A stretch of DNA of 7,849 nt from Clostridia bacterium DTU080 (GCA_001513395.1 LFTP01000360.1:1-7849), one strand, 5' to 3'; positions 1 to 6,601 are shown, counted from the first letter of the stretch. The notes: generated from the letters alone by a model not told the origin. Made by a program: numbers and translations.

Positions 1-131
1 CGGCATAGCCCTGCGATGTTTGAGCCGGAACGCCGAGACAATTAGCCCCACTTGTGCTACTGACTAACGCCGCATCGCCGTCACCCGCCAAGAGGCGGAA
101 AGGGGTTTTGAATGCTGCCACGAAGCAATGC
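1..131. other. Left edge, no supported gene
   Basis: No convincing gene is seen here. Two plus-strand frames are open from base 1 and close at 43-45 and 65-67; either could be the last few codons of a gene entering from the left, but there is too little to identify. A weak 5-bp hairpin with a 4-base loop sits at 85-98 without a following T run. Confidence 0.4.
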
Positions 132-164
132 AAAAAAGAAAAAGGCGGCTGGATACGCCACCTT
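132..164 (-). terminator. Probable intrinsic terminator downstream of tRNA-Leu
   Basis: Read on the minus strand, arms 157-164 and 142-149 form an 8-bp stem (one T-G wobble) around a 7-base loop, followed at once by a T-rich tract (complement of 132-141) broken by a single C. This is the classic rho-independent form. It lies about 100 nt past the tRNA 3' end, so the primary transcript would carry a long trailer that must be processed. On the plus strand no T run follows the stem, so it should work in one direction only. Confidence 0.75.
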
Positions 165-175
165 CTGCGGTCTGT

Positions 176-195
176 CCTGGCCGGATTCGGCCGGG
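176..195. repeat. Hairpin in the tRNA-Leu trailer
   Basis: An inverted repeat forms an 8-bp stem with one G-T wobble around the loop GATT (184-187). A second perfect hairpin, TGGCAGC / GCTGCCA with a 4-base loop, follows at 218-235. Both lie between the tRNA 3' end and its likely terminator, so both would be in the minus-strand trailer RNA. Neither is followed by a T tract. They may protect or guide trimming of the trailer, but that is inference. Confidence 0.5.
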
Positions 196-265
196 ACCGT
201 GGAGTCTGGCGCCATCTTGGCAGCATCTGCTGCCAGTGTGTCGCCGAACCCCTTTGTTGATTGTG

Positions 266-351
266 TGGTGCCGAAGGAGGGAGTCGAACCCTCATGGGAG
301 TAATCCCGGTCGATTTTGAGTCGACTGCGTCTGCCATTCCGCCACTTCGGC
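266..351 (-). tRNA. tRNA-Leu (anticodon CAA)
   Basis: The reverse complement folds as a class II tRNA of 86 nt including an encoded CCA (266-268). The 7-bp acceptor stem pairs 345-351 with 270-276, with A as discriminator base. The T arm shows the usual TTCGA-type loop between GAGGG and CCCTC. The anticodon stem GTCGA/TCGAC encloses the loop CTCAAAA (314-320), placing CAA at 316-318, which reads the leucine codon UUG. The long variable arm (CGGGA/TCCCA-type stem) is expected for tRNA-Leu. No intron and no repeated copy of the 3' end are seen, so there is no sign of an element integrated here. Confidence 0.97.
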
Positions 352-365
352 CAAACGCTAACGGT

Positions 366-394
366 ATTTTACCACAGTCTATCCGGCATGACAA
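366..394 (-). promoter_or_regulatory. Promoter of tRNA-Leu
   Basis: On the minus strand TTGTCA (389-394) and TAAAAT (366-371) are separated by exactly 17 bp, close to the housekeeping sigma consensus (5/6 matches at each box). The start point would fall near 359, about 8 nt before the mature tRNA 5' end, leaving a very short leader for RNase P to remove. Confidence 0.75.
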
Positions 395-456
395 GCTCGA
401 GCGAGCGTGCACTACGGAAAAAATCTCAGTCCACAAAACTGACACAAGTGTCCTGC

Positions 457-526
457 AAGACTCCTCTCCACGCTTAAGGACCCGTTGAGCATTGCGACGT
501 CAATGGCCTCCTGACGAGTCTTTTTT
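457..526 (+). ncRNA. Possible small RNA 3' end (speculative)
   Basis: On the plus strand a 7-bp stem joins AAGACTC (457-463) to GAGTCTT (516-522), and the 3' arm runs directly into TTTTTT (521-526), as in an intrinsic terminator. The enclosed 52 bases are far longer than a normal terminator loop but could hold a small inner stem (CATTG/CAATG, 490-505). No upstream gene on this strand needs a terminator, which is why a small RNA is considered. No convincing promoter was found upstream, so this is weak. Confidence 0.2.
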
Positions 527-607
527 CAGTCAGCAAGGTGGGTAACGACTTAGCCCGTCTTACGCAAGAAGGCGGATCCGTACATCCTTACGGATAACCC
601 TGTGATG

Positions 608-638
608 AGGGTGACGCCCGCTCATCGGACGTCACCCT
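608..638 (-). terminator. 3' hairpin after the SLH gene
   Basis: A perfect 9-bp inverted repeat, AGGGTGACG (608-616) and CGTCACCCT (630-638), lies 23 nt beyond the stop codon of the SLH gene; within its loop CCG/CGG can pair further. There is no T tract on the minus strand and only a weak one on the plus strand, so it may be a transcript-stabilising 3' structure or a factor-dependent terminator rather than a textbook intrinsic one. Confidence 0.45.
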
Positions 639-660
639 GATTTATCTTAATGCCATTGCT

Positions 661-1860
661 CTAGACATCAGTTCCAAAAAGCAAGCGAGTCAACAGCAAC
701 TCCGTGGCCTCAGTCTGGGCCAGCTCTTTGACTTGCTGCCAGTCTCTGTCAAACAGAGCCACCACCAGCTCTTTTGATATGCCCAAGGACTCCGACAAGG
801 CTTCGGCCAAACGCGCTTGTCCCATATCTCCGAGCGACTGCCAGTCCTGCTTCATGAGGGCTTCAGCCTCGGACGGAGTTGCTCCGGCCTCCAAGAGTCT
901 GTTGTACAAAGTAACCTGAAATCCGTTGGCAACGGCTTTCCAATCACGTCTTATAAGGGCTCTTATCTGATCAGGTGTCAGCAGTCCTTTGACGATGTCA
1001 CTCGCTCGCGACGCGATTTCATCGCGCGTTGCCGCACCTCGAGCCTTCACAAACACTGGAGTACCAAAGCGATCAGCCACAATATACACTGCGTCACCTT
1101 TGGCCAACGCATCCGCTTCGCTTAGTGTAGAGTTGCGATAGACCGTTACCGATGGAGCAAGTGTGAGGTCCCGCAAAGCATTCTCCGCAGTCCTGACGCT
1201 CATCACGTATCTGGCAGGATCAGCGTAATCGATTTCTCCTTCTACAACCTGAAGCCGTAGTATACCGTTTATGATGGCAGCGGCCTCCGCACGAGTCACT
1301 GGCTCGTTAGGACGTAGACGTCCTCTGTAGTACGGAGGCAGGATGTCCAACCTATCAGCAGCAGTGATGAAACGAGATGCCCAATGCGTGACGGGAATAT
1401 CAGAGAAAGCGGTCTCTTCCATCTCTTGAGCTTCTATCACGTCATTGATATTCAATGCTCGCATAGCGACAGCGATGATCTCAGCGCGATTGACCTCTTG
1501 TTCGGGACGAAAAGTGCCGTCTTCATAGCCGTCGATAAGCTCGGCATCCCTCATGGCAGCTATATCGCTACTGGCCCAGTGCTGCCGCGCGTCCGAAAAA
1601 CCATGGTCTGTTGAGGCTTTGGGCAATGCAAAGGCCCTTACCATCATCGTGGCCAATTCGGCCCTGGTAACGGTTTCGTTCGGGCGAAACGTGCCATCAG
1701 GATATCCGCCTACGATACCTTTGCTGGCCAACGCTATCACATGTTCACTCGCCCAGTTTCCTCCAAGATCCTTGAAGTCTTGGGCAGCGCCGACAAAGTG
1801 TCCGAAGGCCAATAGCAGCACTGTAGCGCACCCGACGAATACGGGATATATGCGCCGCAT
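661..1860 (-). CDS. Secreted protein with three SLH domains and a C-terminal repeat
   Basis: The product is 399 aa. Residues 1-26 form a signal peptide (two Arg, a hydrophobic core, then GAA before QDF). Three SLH domains follow at about 29-79, 88-138 and 152-203, with conserved TRAE-type motifs VTRAEL, VNRAEI and VTRAEA. SLH triplets usually hold a protein to pyruvylated cell-wall polymer, so this should be anchored outside the membrane. Residues about 229-273 look beta-rich; about 295-396 hold three helical repeats with ALxxxDW and a Gln 8 residues after the Trp. The start at 1860 is chosen because AAAGGGG (1868-1874) sits 7 nt upstream and it puts the signal peptide first; the frame continues open to an ATG at 1939-1941, but that adds 27 residues that spoil the signal peptide. 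No enzyme domain is recognised, so its role beyond wall attachment is unknown. It is transcribed away from polA. Confidence 0.9.
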   Translation of the reverse strand: MRRIYPVFVGCATVLLLAFGHFVGAAQDFKDLGGNWASEHVIALASKGIVGGYPDGTFRPNETVTRAELATMMVRAFALPKASTDHGFSDARQHWASSDIAAMRDAELIDGYEDGTFRPEQEVNRAEIIAVAMRALNINDVIEAQEMEETAFSDIPVTHWASRFITAADRLDILPPYYRGRLRPNEPVTRAEAAAIINGILRLQVVEGEIDYADPARYVMSVRTAENALRDLTLAPSVTVYRNSTLSEADALAKGDAVYIVADRFGTPVFVKARGAATRDEIASRASDIVKGLLTPDQIRALIRRDWKAVANGFQVTLYNRLLEAGATPSEAEALMKQDWQSLGDMGQARLAEALSESLGISKELVVALFDRDWQQVKELAQTEATELLLTRLLFGTDV

Positions 1861-2005
1861 GTAGCAACCCCTTTCTTTATAACAGGAATCCGCACCGTGC
1901 CTGAAGTCGTCCTCATCGTAAGGAAAGCTTCGACAGCACATTGTTGTCGCCTTGCGGTAATGAAAGTCACTATTGTGAACTTATTCCGCGGTCCTATCGC
2001 ATGAG

Positions 2006-2034
2006 TGGACGTATGATACGCCTGTCATTATACT
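2006..2034 (+). promoter_or_regulatory. Candidate promoter of the polA operon
   Basis: TGGACG (2006-2011, 4/6 to the -35 consensus) and TATACT (2029-2034, 5/6 to the -10 consensus) are 17 bp apart. Initiation near 2041 would give a leader of about 60 nt that includes the hairpin at 2056-2081. It is the best-placed sigma-A-type promoter upstream of polA and no other promoter is evident further along the operon. Confidence 0.55.
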
Positions 2035-2055
2035 GTATGTAGTAGCTAAAGCATT
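2027..2055 (-). promoter_or_regulatory. Candidate promoter of the SLH gene
   Basis: The minus strand carries a perfect TATAAT (2027-2032). At 15-17 bp spacing the -35 position (2048-2055) has only poor matches, so an activator or another element would be needed. Transcription would begin near 2020, giving a leader of about 160 nt before the SLH start codon. The box shares four bases with the -10 box of the polA promoter on the other strand. Confidence 0.4.
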
Positions 2056-2081
2056 TTTCCAAATCTCAGGTGATTTGGAAA
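2056..2081 (+). promoter_or_regulatory. Perfect 10-bp hairpin in the polA leader
   Basis: TTTCCAAATC (2056-2065) pairs perfectly with GATTTGGAAA (2072-2081) around a 6-base loop. It lies between the candidate promoter and the ribosome binding site. No T run follows on the plus strand, so it is not an intrinsic terminator in that direction. It may stabilise the 5' end, position the ribosome binding site or be a protein-binding dyad. Confidence 0.55.
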
Positions 2082-2092
2082 GCCTGACAGGC

Positions 2093-2097
2093 GGGGG
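2093..2097 (+). promoter_or_regulatory. Ribosome binding site that decides the polA start
   Basis: The G tract touches the ATG at 2098, leaving no spacer, but is 6 nt from the in-frame GTG at 2104, which makes GTG the better start. Its first base belongs to the 9-bp inverted repeat, so pairing of that repeat could limit access. Confidence 0.5.
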
Positions 2098-2103
2098 ATG
2101 GCG

Positions 2104-4761
2104 GTGCACAAGAAGGGCAAATTCATGTTGATCGACGGACACAGTCTACTCCATCGAGCCTTTTACGCTCTGCCCACCATGACGACATCTTCGGGCTTGC
2201 CCACAAACGCGGTTTATGGCTTTGCCACTATGCTCAACCGCCTTCTTGAAGATGAGCAGCCGGATTATGTCACAGTGGCCTTTGATTGTGCTGCGCCGAC
2301 TTTTCGCCACGACGCCTTTGCTGACTACAAAGCCACTCGGCCTGCCATGGCTGAAGAGCTGCGCGTTCAAATACCGCTGGTACACGAGCTTGTGGAGGCA
2401 TACAACCTCAACAGCCACCTGTTGGAAGGCTATGAGGCTGACGACATTATCGGTACCCTTGCCTTTCAAGCCCGCGAGGCCGGGTGTTCGGTCGTCATAG
2501 TCACGGGGGACAAGGATGCCCTTCAGCTGGTACGTGCCGGAATAGATGTGCTTATCACCAAACGGGGAATCACCGACATGGAGCGCTTCACTCCGGAAGT
2601 AGTCTTGAAGACCATGGGCATCACTCCGGAACAAATACCCGACTGGAAGGCACTGGTTGGCGACAAGTCCGATAATATCCCCGGGGTCGCGGGCATCGGA
2701 GCCAAGACGGCGACGAGACTCCTGCAAGAGTACCCGTCGCTTGAGGATATCCTGGCTACAGCCGATACGTTACCTGGCCGAGCGGGGCAAGCATTGCGTA
2801 ACCACCGCGACACAGCGATTTTGAGCAAGAACCTGGCCACGATTGAGACGCAGGCACCGATCGCCATAGACTGGGAAGCTGCCCAATTTCGGCCTCCGCA
2901 TGTCGACAGACTCACGGACTTGTTCACCAGACTCGAGGCTCGCTCTCTTCTCAATCAATTGCATCGTCGTTTCGGGGTGGAAGACCCGGAGAGCGACACA
3001 CCTCGCCAGCTCTCTCTGGAGAAGATGGTAGAGGAGAAACCTCAGCGCGTAGTCAGAGTGGATAACGGCGATTGGCTTGAAGCCACGTCCGTTCTCCAAG
3101 ACCCCATTTGCTTTTTCATTGTCCCGGCTGCCGACAATAGCCTGTTGTTTACGGTGTCTGACGCCGCGCATTTCCTGTGGGGGATCAGCGACACGCCCTC
3201 AGAATTCATGGCTTTTGTCACCTCGGGTCGACGCCTGTATACGCACGATCTAAAGTCACAGCTGACGATGGTGGCCGAAGCGGGTGAGAGCATCCCCGAA
3301 CCAGCTGACGTTCAGACCATTGATGATCTTATGCTGGCATCCTATCTGACCGATCCTGCCCAAGATCACTCATTGGCTGGGATGGCCGAACTCCATGGCA
3401 TAGAAATACCTGCCGTTCCGTCTGATGCCTCAAATACAGCTGACACAGCCCGAATCATCCAACGACACCACCATTTGCTACGTACCGTTCATCCCAGTCT
3501 GCTCAGGACTCTGGCCGATCGTCAACTTGATAGCCTGTTCCGTGACGTCGAGATGCCGCTTTCGGTCATCTTAGCCCACATGGAACGAGCAGGCATACGC
3601 GTCGATCGTCAACGTCTGGCCGAGATGTCAAAAGAGATGTCCGCCGAGATCGCTCAGCTTACCGATGCCATATACAGGGCCGCGGGGGTAGAGTTTAACA
3701 TCAACTCGCCGAAACAGCTGGCGGAGATCTTGTTCGATCGCCTACAGCTGCCCACAATTCGCAGCACAAAGACCGGTCGCTCCACTTCAGCGGAAGTGCT
3801 GGAAGAATTAACGGACTATCACGAGTTGCCAGGGCTGATCCTGGACTATCGGCAGCTGGTGAAGCTTACAAACACCTACATCGACGCTCTGCCTACGCAG
3901 ATCGACGAGCGGACGGGTCGCATTCACACGACGTTCAACCAGGCAATAACAGCCACGGGACGCCTATCCAGCACACATCCGAATCTGCAGAATATCCCTA
4001 TCCGCACTGCCTTGGGACGCCAGATTAGGAGTTGTTTTGTACCCGAAGAAGGCGCCCTGCTCATTTCCGCGGACTACTCGCAGATAGAATTGCGGGTCTT
4101 GGCGCATCTGTCAGGCGACGAGAATCTGATCACCGCTTTCCTCGAAAACGTGGACATTCACACCAAGACTGCCGCAGAGGTATTTGAGATCCCTCCGGAG
4201 AGCGTGACTCCCGAGATGCGCAATGCCGCCAAGGCGATAAACTTCGGCATCGTCTATGGCATATCCAGCTTCGGATTGGCCCGGGGCACGGGTTTGACGC
4301 GCCAACAAGCCCAAACCTATATCGACAACTACTTCAAGCGTTATCCGAGAGTCAAGCTCCATATGGAAGAATCGGTCGCCATGGCGCGCACTAAGGGCTA
4401 TGTGACAACCATCTTGGGCCGGCGACGCTACCTACCCGCCATAAAAAGCAGACGCTGGCACGAGCGCAGCTTCGCTGAACGCACCGCCATGAATACACCC
4501 ATACAAGGATCCGCTGCTGATATTATCAAGTTGGCCATGATAAAGGTCTATTCCAGATTAGCAGCCGAGGGTCTTCAAACACGGATGCTATTGCAGGTCC
4601 ACGATGAATTAGTCTTCGAAGCTCCACGGGATGAAGTCGAAAAGGCTGCCACAATCATCCGCGAGGAAATGGAGAGTGCTTTTCCACTGAGAGTACCCTT
4701 GGCAGTAGCCGTTGAGGCAGGGCCTAATTGGCTTGACACGAAAGAGATACGCTATGCCTGA
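2104..4761 (+). CDS. polA: DNA polymerase I
   Basis: Pol I (885 aa from this start) fills repair gaps and replaces Okazaki primers. Residues here count from the ATG at 2098. The N-terminal 5'-3' nuclease (about 10-290) keeps its acidic motifs: LIDG, FRHDAFADYK, GYEADDIIG, VTGDKDALQL and GDKSDNIPG. The middle domain (about 315-480) lacks the DxE exonuclease motif and has THDLKSQL in place of the usual GHNLK-type site, so proofreading is probably lost, as in Bacillus-type Pol I. The polymerase domain has motif A DYSQIEL (D659, E664), motif B with R708, K712, F716 and Y720, and motif C HDE (835-837). GGGGG (2093-2097) abuts the ATG at 2098 with no spacer but lies 6 nt before the GTG at 2104, so GTG is preferred; ATG 2125, 7 nt after AGAAGGG, is another option. 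The stop overlaps mutM by 8 nt. Confidence 0.97.
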   Translation: MHKKGKFMLIDGHSLLHRAFYALPTMTTSSGLPTNAVYGFATMLNRLLEDEQPDYVTVAFDCAAPTFRHDAFADYKATRPAMAEELRVQIPLVHELVEAYNLNSHLLEGYEADDIIGTLAFQAREAGCSVVIVTGDKDALQLVRAGIDVLITKRGITDMERFTPEVVLKTMGITPEQIPDWKALVGDKSDNIPGVAGIGAKTATRLLQEYPSLEDILATADTLPGRAGQALRNHRDTAILSKNLATIETQAPIAIDWEAAQFRPPHVDRLTDLFTRLEARSLLNQLHRRFGVEDPESDTPRQLSLEKMVEEKPQRVVRVDNGDWLEATSVLQDPICFFIVPAADNSLLFTVSDAAHFLWGISDTPSEFMAFVTSGRRLYTHDLKSQLTMVAEAGESIPEPADVQTIDDLMLASYLTDPAQDHSLAGMAELHGIEIPAVPSDASNTADTARIIQRHHHLLRTVHPSLLRTLADRQLDSLFRDVEMPLSVILAHMERAGIRVDRQRLAEMSKEMSAEIAQLTDAIYRAAGVEFNINSPKQLAEILFDRLQLPTIRSTKTGRSTSAEVLEELTDYHELPGLILDYRQLVKLTNTYIDALPTQIDERTGRIHTTFNQAITATGRLSSTHPNLQNIPIRTALGRQIRSCFVPEEGALLISADYSQIELRVLAHLSGDENLITAFLENVDIHTKTAAEVFEIPPESVTPEMRNAAKAINFGIVYGISSFGLARGTGLTRQQAQTYIDNYFKRYPRVKLHMEESVAMARTKGYVTTILGRRRYLPAIKSRRWHERSFAERTAMNTPIQGSAADIIKLAMIKVYSRLAAEGLQTRMLLQVHDELVFEAPRDEVEKAATIIREEMESAFPLRVPLAVAVEAGPNWLDTKEIRYA

Positions 4762-5572
4762 ACTACCTGAAGTAGAATGCATAAGACTCACGCTCCTTCC
4801 TCATATCCTGGACCGCTCAGTCATCTCCGTTGAAGTCCTATGGGAAAGGACTCTCTCCGGGATCTCATCGGCAGAGCTGCGTCACAAGTTGGTAAACGCT
4901 AGGTTCACCGATGCCGTCAGAAGGGGCAAATTCCTTGGCCTGGTCCTGCACACAGGAGGATATCTGGTCTTCCATCTGCGCATGACCGGCAAACTCACTG
5001 TGCAGCCCGTCATAGAAGAACGTGACAAGCACCTGCGAATGACGATCCTATTGGACAATGACCGCGAATTGCGCTTTGTCGATCAACGCAAGTTCGGTAA
5101 AGTCTCTTGGGCAGACGATGAAGAGGAATGGGTCCGGATTGCCGATGTTGGCATAGAGCCCTTGTCCGCGGATTTCACTCCGGAGGCTTTATCTACCATC
5201 TGCCGGGGAAAGAGGGCCCGGCTCAAAGCAGTGTTACTTGATCAGCGTCTAATCGCCGGTCTGGGCAACATCTACTGCGATGAAAGCCTTTTTCGAGCGC
5301 GTCTTCATCCTCAACGTCCGTGCGGCGATCTCAACGAGAATGAGATAGAACGACTGCACGCAGCAATACAATCGTCCCTAAGAAAAGCTTTGCAGAACGG
5401 AGGTACGACACTGCGTGACTATATGGATGGAGACGGACGTCCGGGAACCAACCAAAACCATCTGTTGGTCTATGGGCGGGCCGGTGAACCGTGCCCACGT
5501 TGCGGCCATGTTTTGGAGCGATTGAAGGTTGCCGGACGCGGTACAACGTTTTGTCCGCAGTGCCAGAAGTGA
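4754..5572 (+). CDS. mutM: Formamidopyrimidine-DNA glycosylase (8-oxoguanine glycosylase)
   Basis: The enzyme (272 aa, normal length; also called Fpg) removes 8-oxoguanine and other oxidised purines and cuts the abasic strand. The start is fixed by the family N-terminus MPELPEVE: the Pro after Met is the Schiff-base nucleophile and the next Glu is also catalytic. Other key residues are K59, the M77/R112/F114 set that fills the space of the flipped base, N172 in LGNIYCDE, and a C-terminal zinc finger (C247, C250, C267, C270) with R262. All are present, so it should be active. Its ATG overlaps the polA stop by 8 nt (ATGCCTGA), with AAAGAG (4741-4746) 7 nt upstream. The close link to polA fits base excision repair, since Pol I fills the gap made after MutM acts. 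Confidence 0.97.
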   Translation: MPELPEVECIRLTLLPHILDRSVISVEVLWERTLSGISSAELRHKLVNARFTDAVRRGKFLGLVLHTGGYLVFHLRMTGKLTVQPVIEERDKHLRMTILLDNDRELRFVDQRKFGKVSWADDEEEWVRIADVGIEPLSADFTPEALSTICRGKRARLKAVLLDQRLIAGLGNIYCDESLFRARLHPQRPCGDLNENEIERLHAAIQSSLRKALQNGGTTLRDYMDGDGRPGTNQNHLLVYGRAGEPCPRCGHVLERLKVAGRGTTFCPQCQK

Positions 5573-6198
5573 TGCTTGTCTTAGGACTCACGGGAGGCAT
5601 CGCCTCCGGTAAAAGCACTGTCGCCCGCATGCTCGCGTCTTTAGGAGCAGAAGTCATAGATGCAGACAGATTGGCGCGTGACGTGGTGGCTTTAGGAAGC
5701 GAAGCCTTGGCCGAAATCGTGAAGGAATTCGGGCCGTCGGTGCTCAATGCCGACGGTAGCCTGAATCGAGCAGCCCTGGGCAGGATTGTCTTTGCCGATC
5801 CGGCAAGACGCAAACGACTTGAGGAGATCACGCATCCTCGAATCCTAGAAGAGATGCGAAGACAGCTTCAGGTGATCAAAGCGCAGGGCGAGGCCACGCT
5901 CATCGTCCTCGACGTACCGTTGTTATTTGAGACACCTGAAATCCTGCCTCTGTGTGACTGCACGGCGGTGGTCTGGGTGCCCGAAGAGCTACAGGTTCAT
6001 CGACTTATGCAACGGGATGGACTCTCACGCCCGGATGCCCTGCAACGCATTCGAGCTCAAATACCCCTCGATAGAAAACGGTATTTAGCCGATGTCGTAA
6101 TTGACAACTCCGGCTCGCTGACGGCCACTCAATCTCAAGTCCGGAGCCTTTGGCTACGCCTCGTTGAAAAGAAATGCCAGACCAATGATGATGATTGA
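5572..6198 (+). CDS. coaE: Dephospho-CoA kinase
   Basis: CoaE phosphorylates the 3'-hydroxyl of dephospho-CoA with ATP, the last step of coenzyme A synthesis, in the cytosol. The protein is 208 aa, the usual size. It has a P-loop GGIASGKST (8-16), the DAD motif (30-32) of the substrate site, a THPRI motif and a LDVPLLFE strand and loop. The start codon overlaps the mutM stop by one base (TGATG), so translation is probably coupled; the upstream AGAAG is weak and close. The frame is open further upstream inside mutM, but the P-loop position supports this start. The acidic tail NDDD is unremarkable. Gene order polA-mutM-(x)-coaE is known from Bacillus, which supports the call. Confidence 0.96.
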   Translation: MLVLGLTGGIASGKSTVARMLASLGAEVIDADRLARDVVALGSEALAEIVKEFGPSVLNADGSLNRAALGRIVFADPARRKRLEEITHPRILEEMRRQLQVIKAQGEATLIVLDVPLLFETPEILPLCDCTAVVWVPEELQVHRLMQRDGLSRPDALQRIRAQIPLDRKRYLADVVIDNSGSLTATQSQVRSLWLRLVEKKCQTNDDD

Positions 6199-6204
6199 GG
6201 GGGG
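6197..6204 (+). promoter_or_regulatory. Ribosome binding site that decides the mgsA start
   Basis: GAGGGGGG overlaps the coaE stop codon and stands 7 nt before the TTG at 6212. ATG codons at 6164, 6185, 6188 and 6191 in the same frame all precede it and so cannot use it. Confidence 0.7.
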
Positions 6205-6211
6205 TTACTCC

Positions 6212-6601
6212 TTGCGAATCGCGTTGATTGCCCACGACAAGAAGAAATCCACCATGGTCGAGTTCTGTCTACGCCATCGGCCCAGTCTGAGCCTTTTTTC
6301 CCTGGTGGCCACCGGCACGACCGGGAAAATAATACAAGAAGCCACACAGCTTCCTGTGCAAAGAATGCTGTCAGGACCCTATGGAGGCGACCAACAGATC
6401 GGGGCAGAGGTAGCCGCAGGTCTCATCAATGCCGTCATATTCTTACGCGATCCTCTTACCGCCCAGCCCCACGAACCCGACATCACAGCCTTGTTGCGTG
6501 TGTGTGATGTACATAACGTACCGCTGGCCACCAATTTGGCCACGGCCGAGCTCATAGTGACTGAGCTCGCCGAGTTAGTGCGGACCGGAAGAGCGCTATA
6601 G
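6212..6601 (+). CDS. mgsA: Methylglyoxal synthase
   Basis: MgsA converts dihydroxyacetone phosphate to methylglyoxal and phosphate, a bypass of lower glycolysis used when sugar phosphates build up or phosphate is scarce. From the TTG start the protein is 129 aa and begins MRIALIAHDKKK, as family members do. Active-site residues are present with a constant offset of 11 from E. coli numbering as I recall it: H8, D9, D60 (SGPYGGDQQIG), D80, H87 and D90 (RDPLTAQPHEPD). The phosphate-binding ATGTTGK is at 33-39. The C-terminus is shorter than in E. coli, as is usual in Gram-positive forms. The upstream ATGs (6164-6191) would add 7-16 residues unlike the family. It lies 13 nt after coaE, so it is probably the last gene of the operon. 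Confidence 0.95.
   Translation: MRIALIAHDKKKSTMVEFCLRHRPSLSLFSLVATGTTGKIIQEATQLPVQRMLSGPYGGDQQIGAEVAAGLINAVIFLRDPLTAQPHEPDITALLRVCDVHNVPLATNLATAELIVTELAELVRTGRAL

Larger units (their letters stand above)
395..660. other. Non-coding, hairpin-rich interval
   Basis: This stretch lies between the tRNA promoter and the end of the SLH gene and has no convincing open reading frame. It contains a short palindrome at 441-452 (GACAC/GTGTC), a pairing of AAGACTC (457-463) with GAGTCTT (516-522) that runs into a six-T tract (521-526), a perfect 7-bp hairpin ATCCGTA/TACGGAT at 576-595, and the 9-bp hairpin at 608-638. It matches no RNA family I recognise (not 6S, tmRNA, SRP RNA or RNase P). Confidence 0.5.
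2019..2093. repeat. 9-bp inverted repeat enclosing the polA leader hairpin
   Basis: CGCCTGTCA (2019-2027) is the exact reverse complement of TGACAGGCG (2085-2093). The left arm ends at the overlapping -10 boxes and the right arm ends in the G tract that serves as the polA ribosome binding site. The centres are 66 bp apart. It could be a pair of operator half-sites, or an RNA stem if transcripts begin upstream of 2019. The right arm alone can fold as GCCT-GAC-AGGC. Confidence 0.5.

Noticed and set aside
266..351. Attachment site of an integrated element at the tRNA
   Set aside because: No second copy of the tRNA 3' end and no integrase gene were seen in the window.
261..488. Plus-strand frame of 75 codons over the tRNA
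   Set aside because: It lies antisense to a tRNA with intact secondary structure and has no family resemblance.
1861..1941. N-terminal extension of the SLH protein to an ATG at 1941
   Set aside because: It would place 27 polar residues ahead of a clear signal peptide, and the internal start at 1860 has a well-spaced AAAGGGG.
2146..2727. Minus-strand frame of 193 codons inside polA
   Set aside because: It is a shadow of polA; the sense strand encodes all the 5' nuclease motifs and the antisense product has no recognisable domain.
5331..5831. Minus-strand frame of 166 codons over mutM and coaE
   Set aside because: It spans the junction of two firmly identified plus-strand genes and is a composition artefact.
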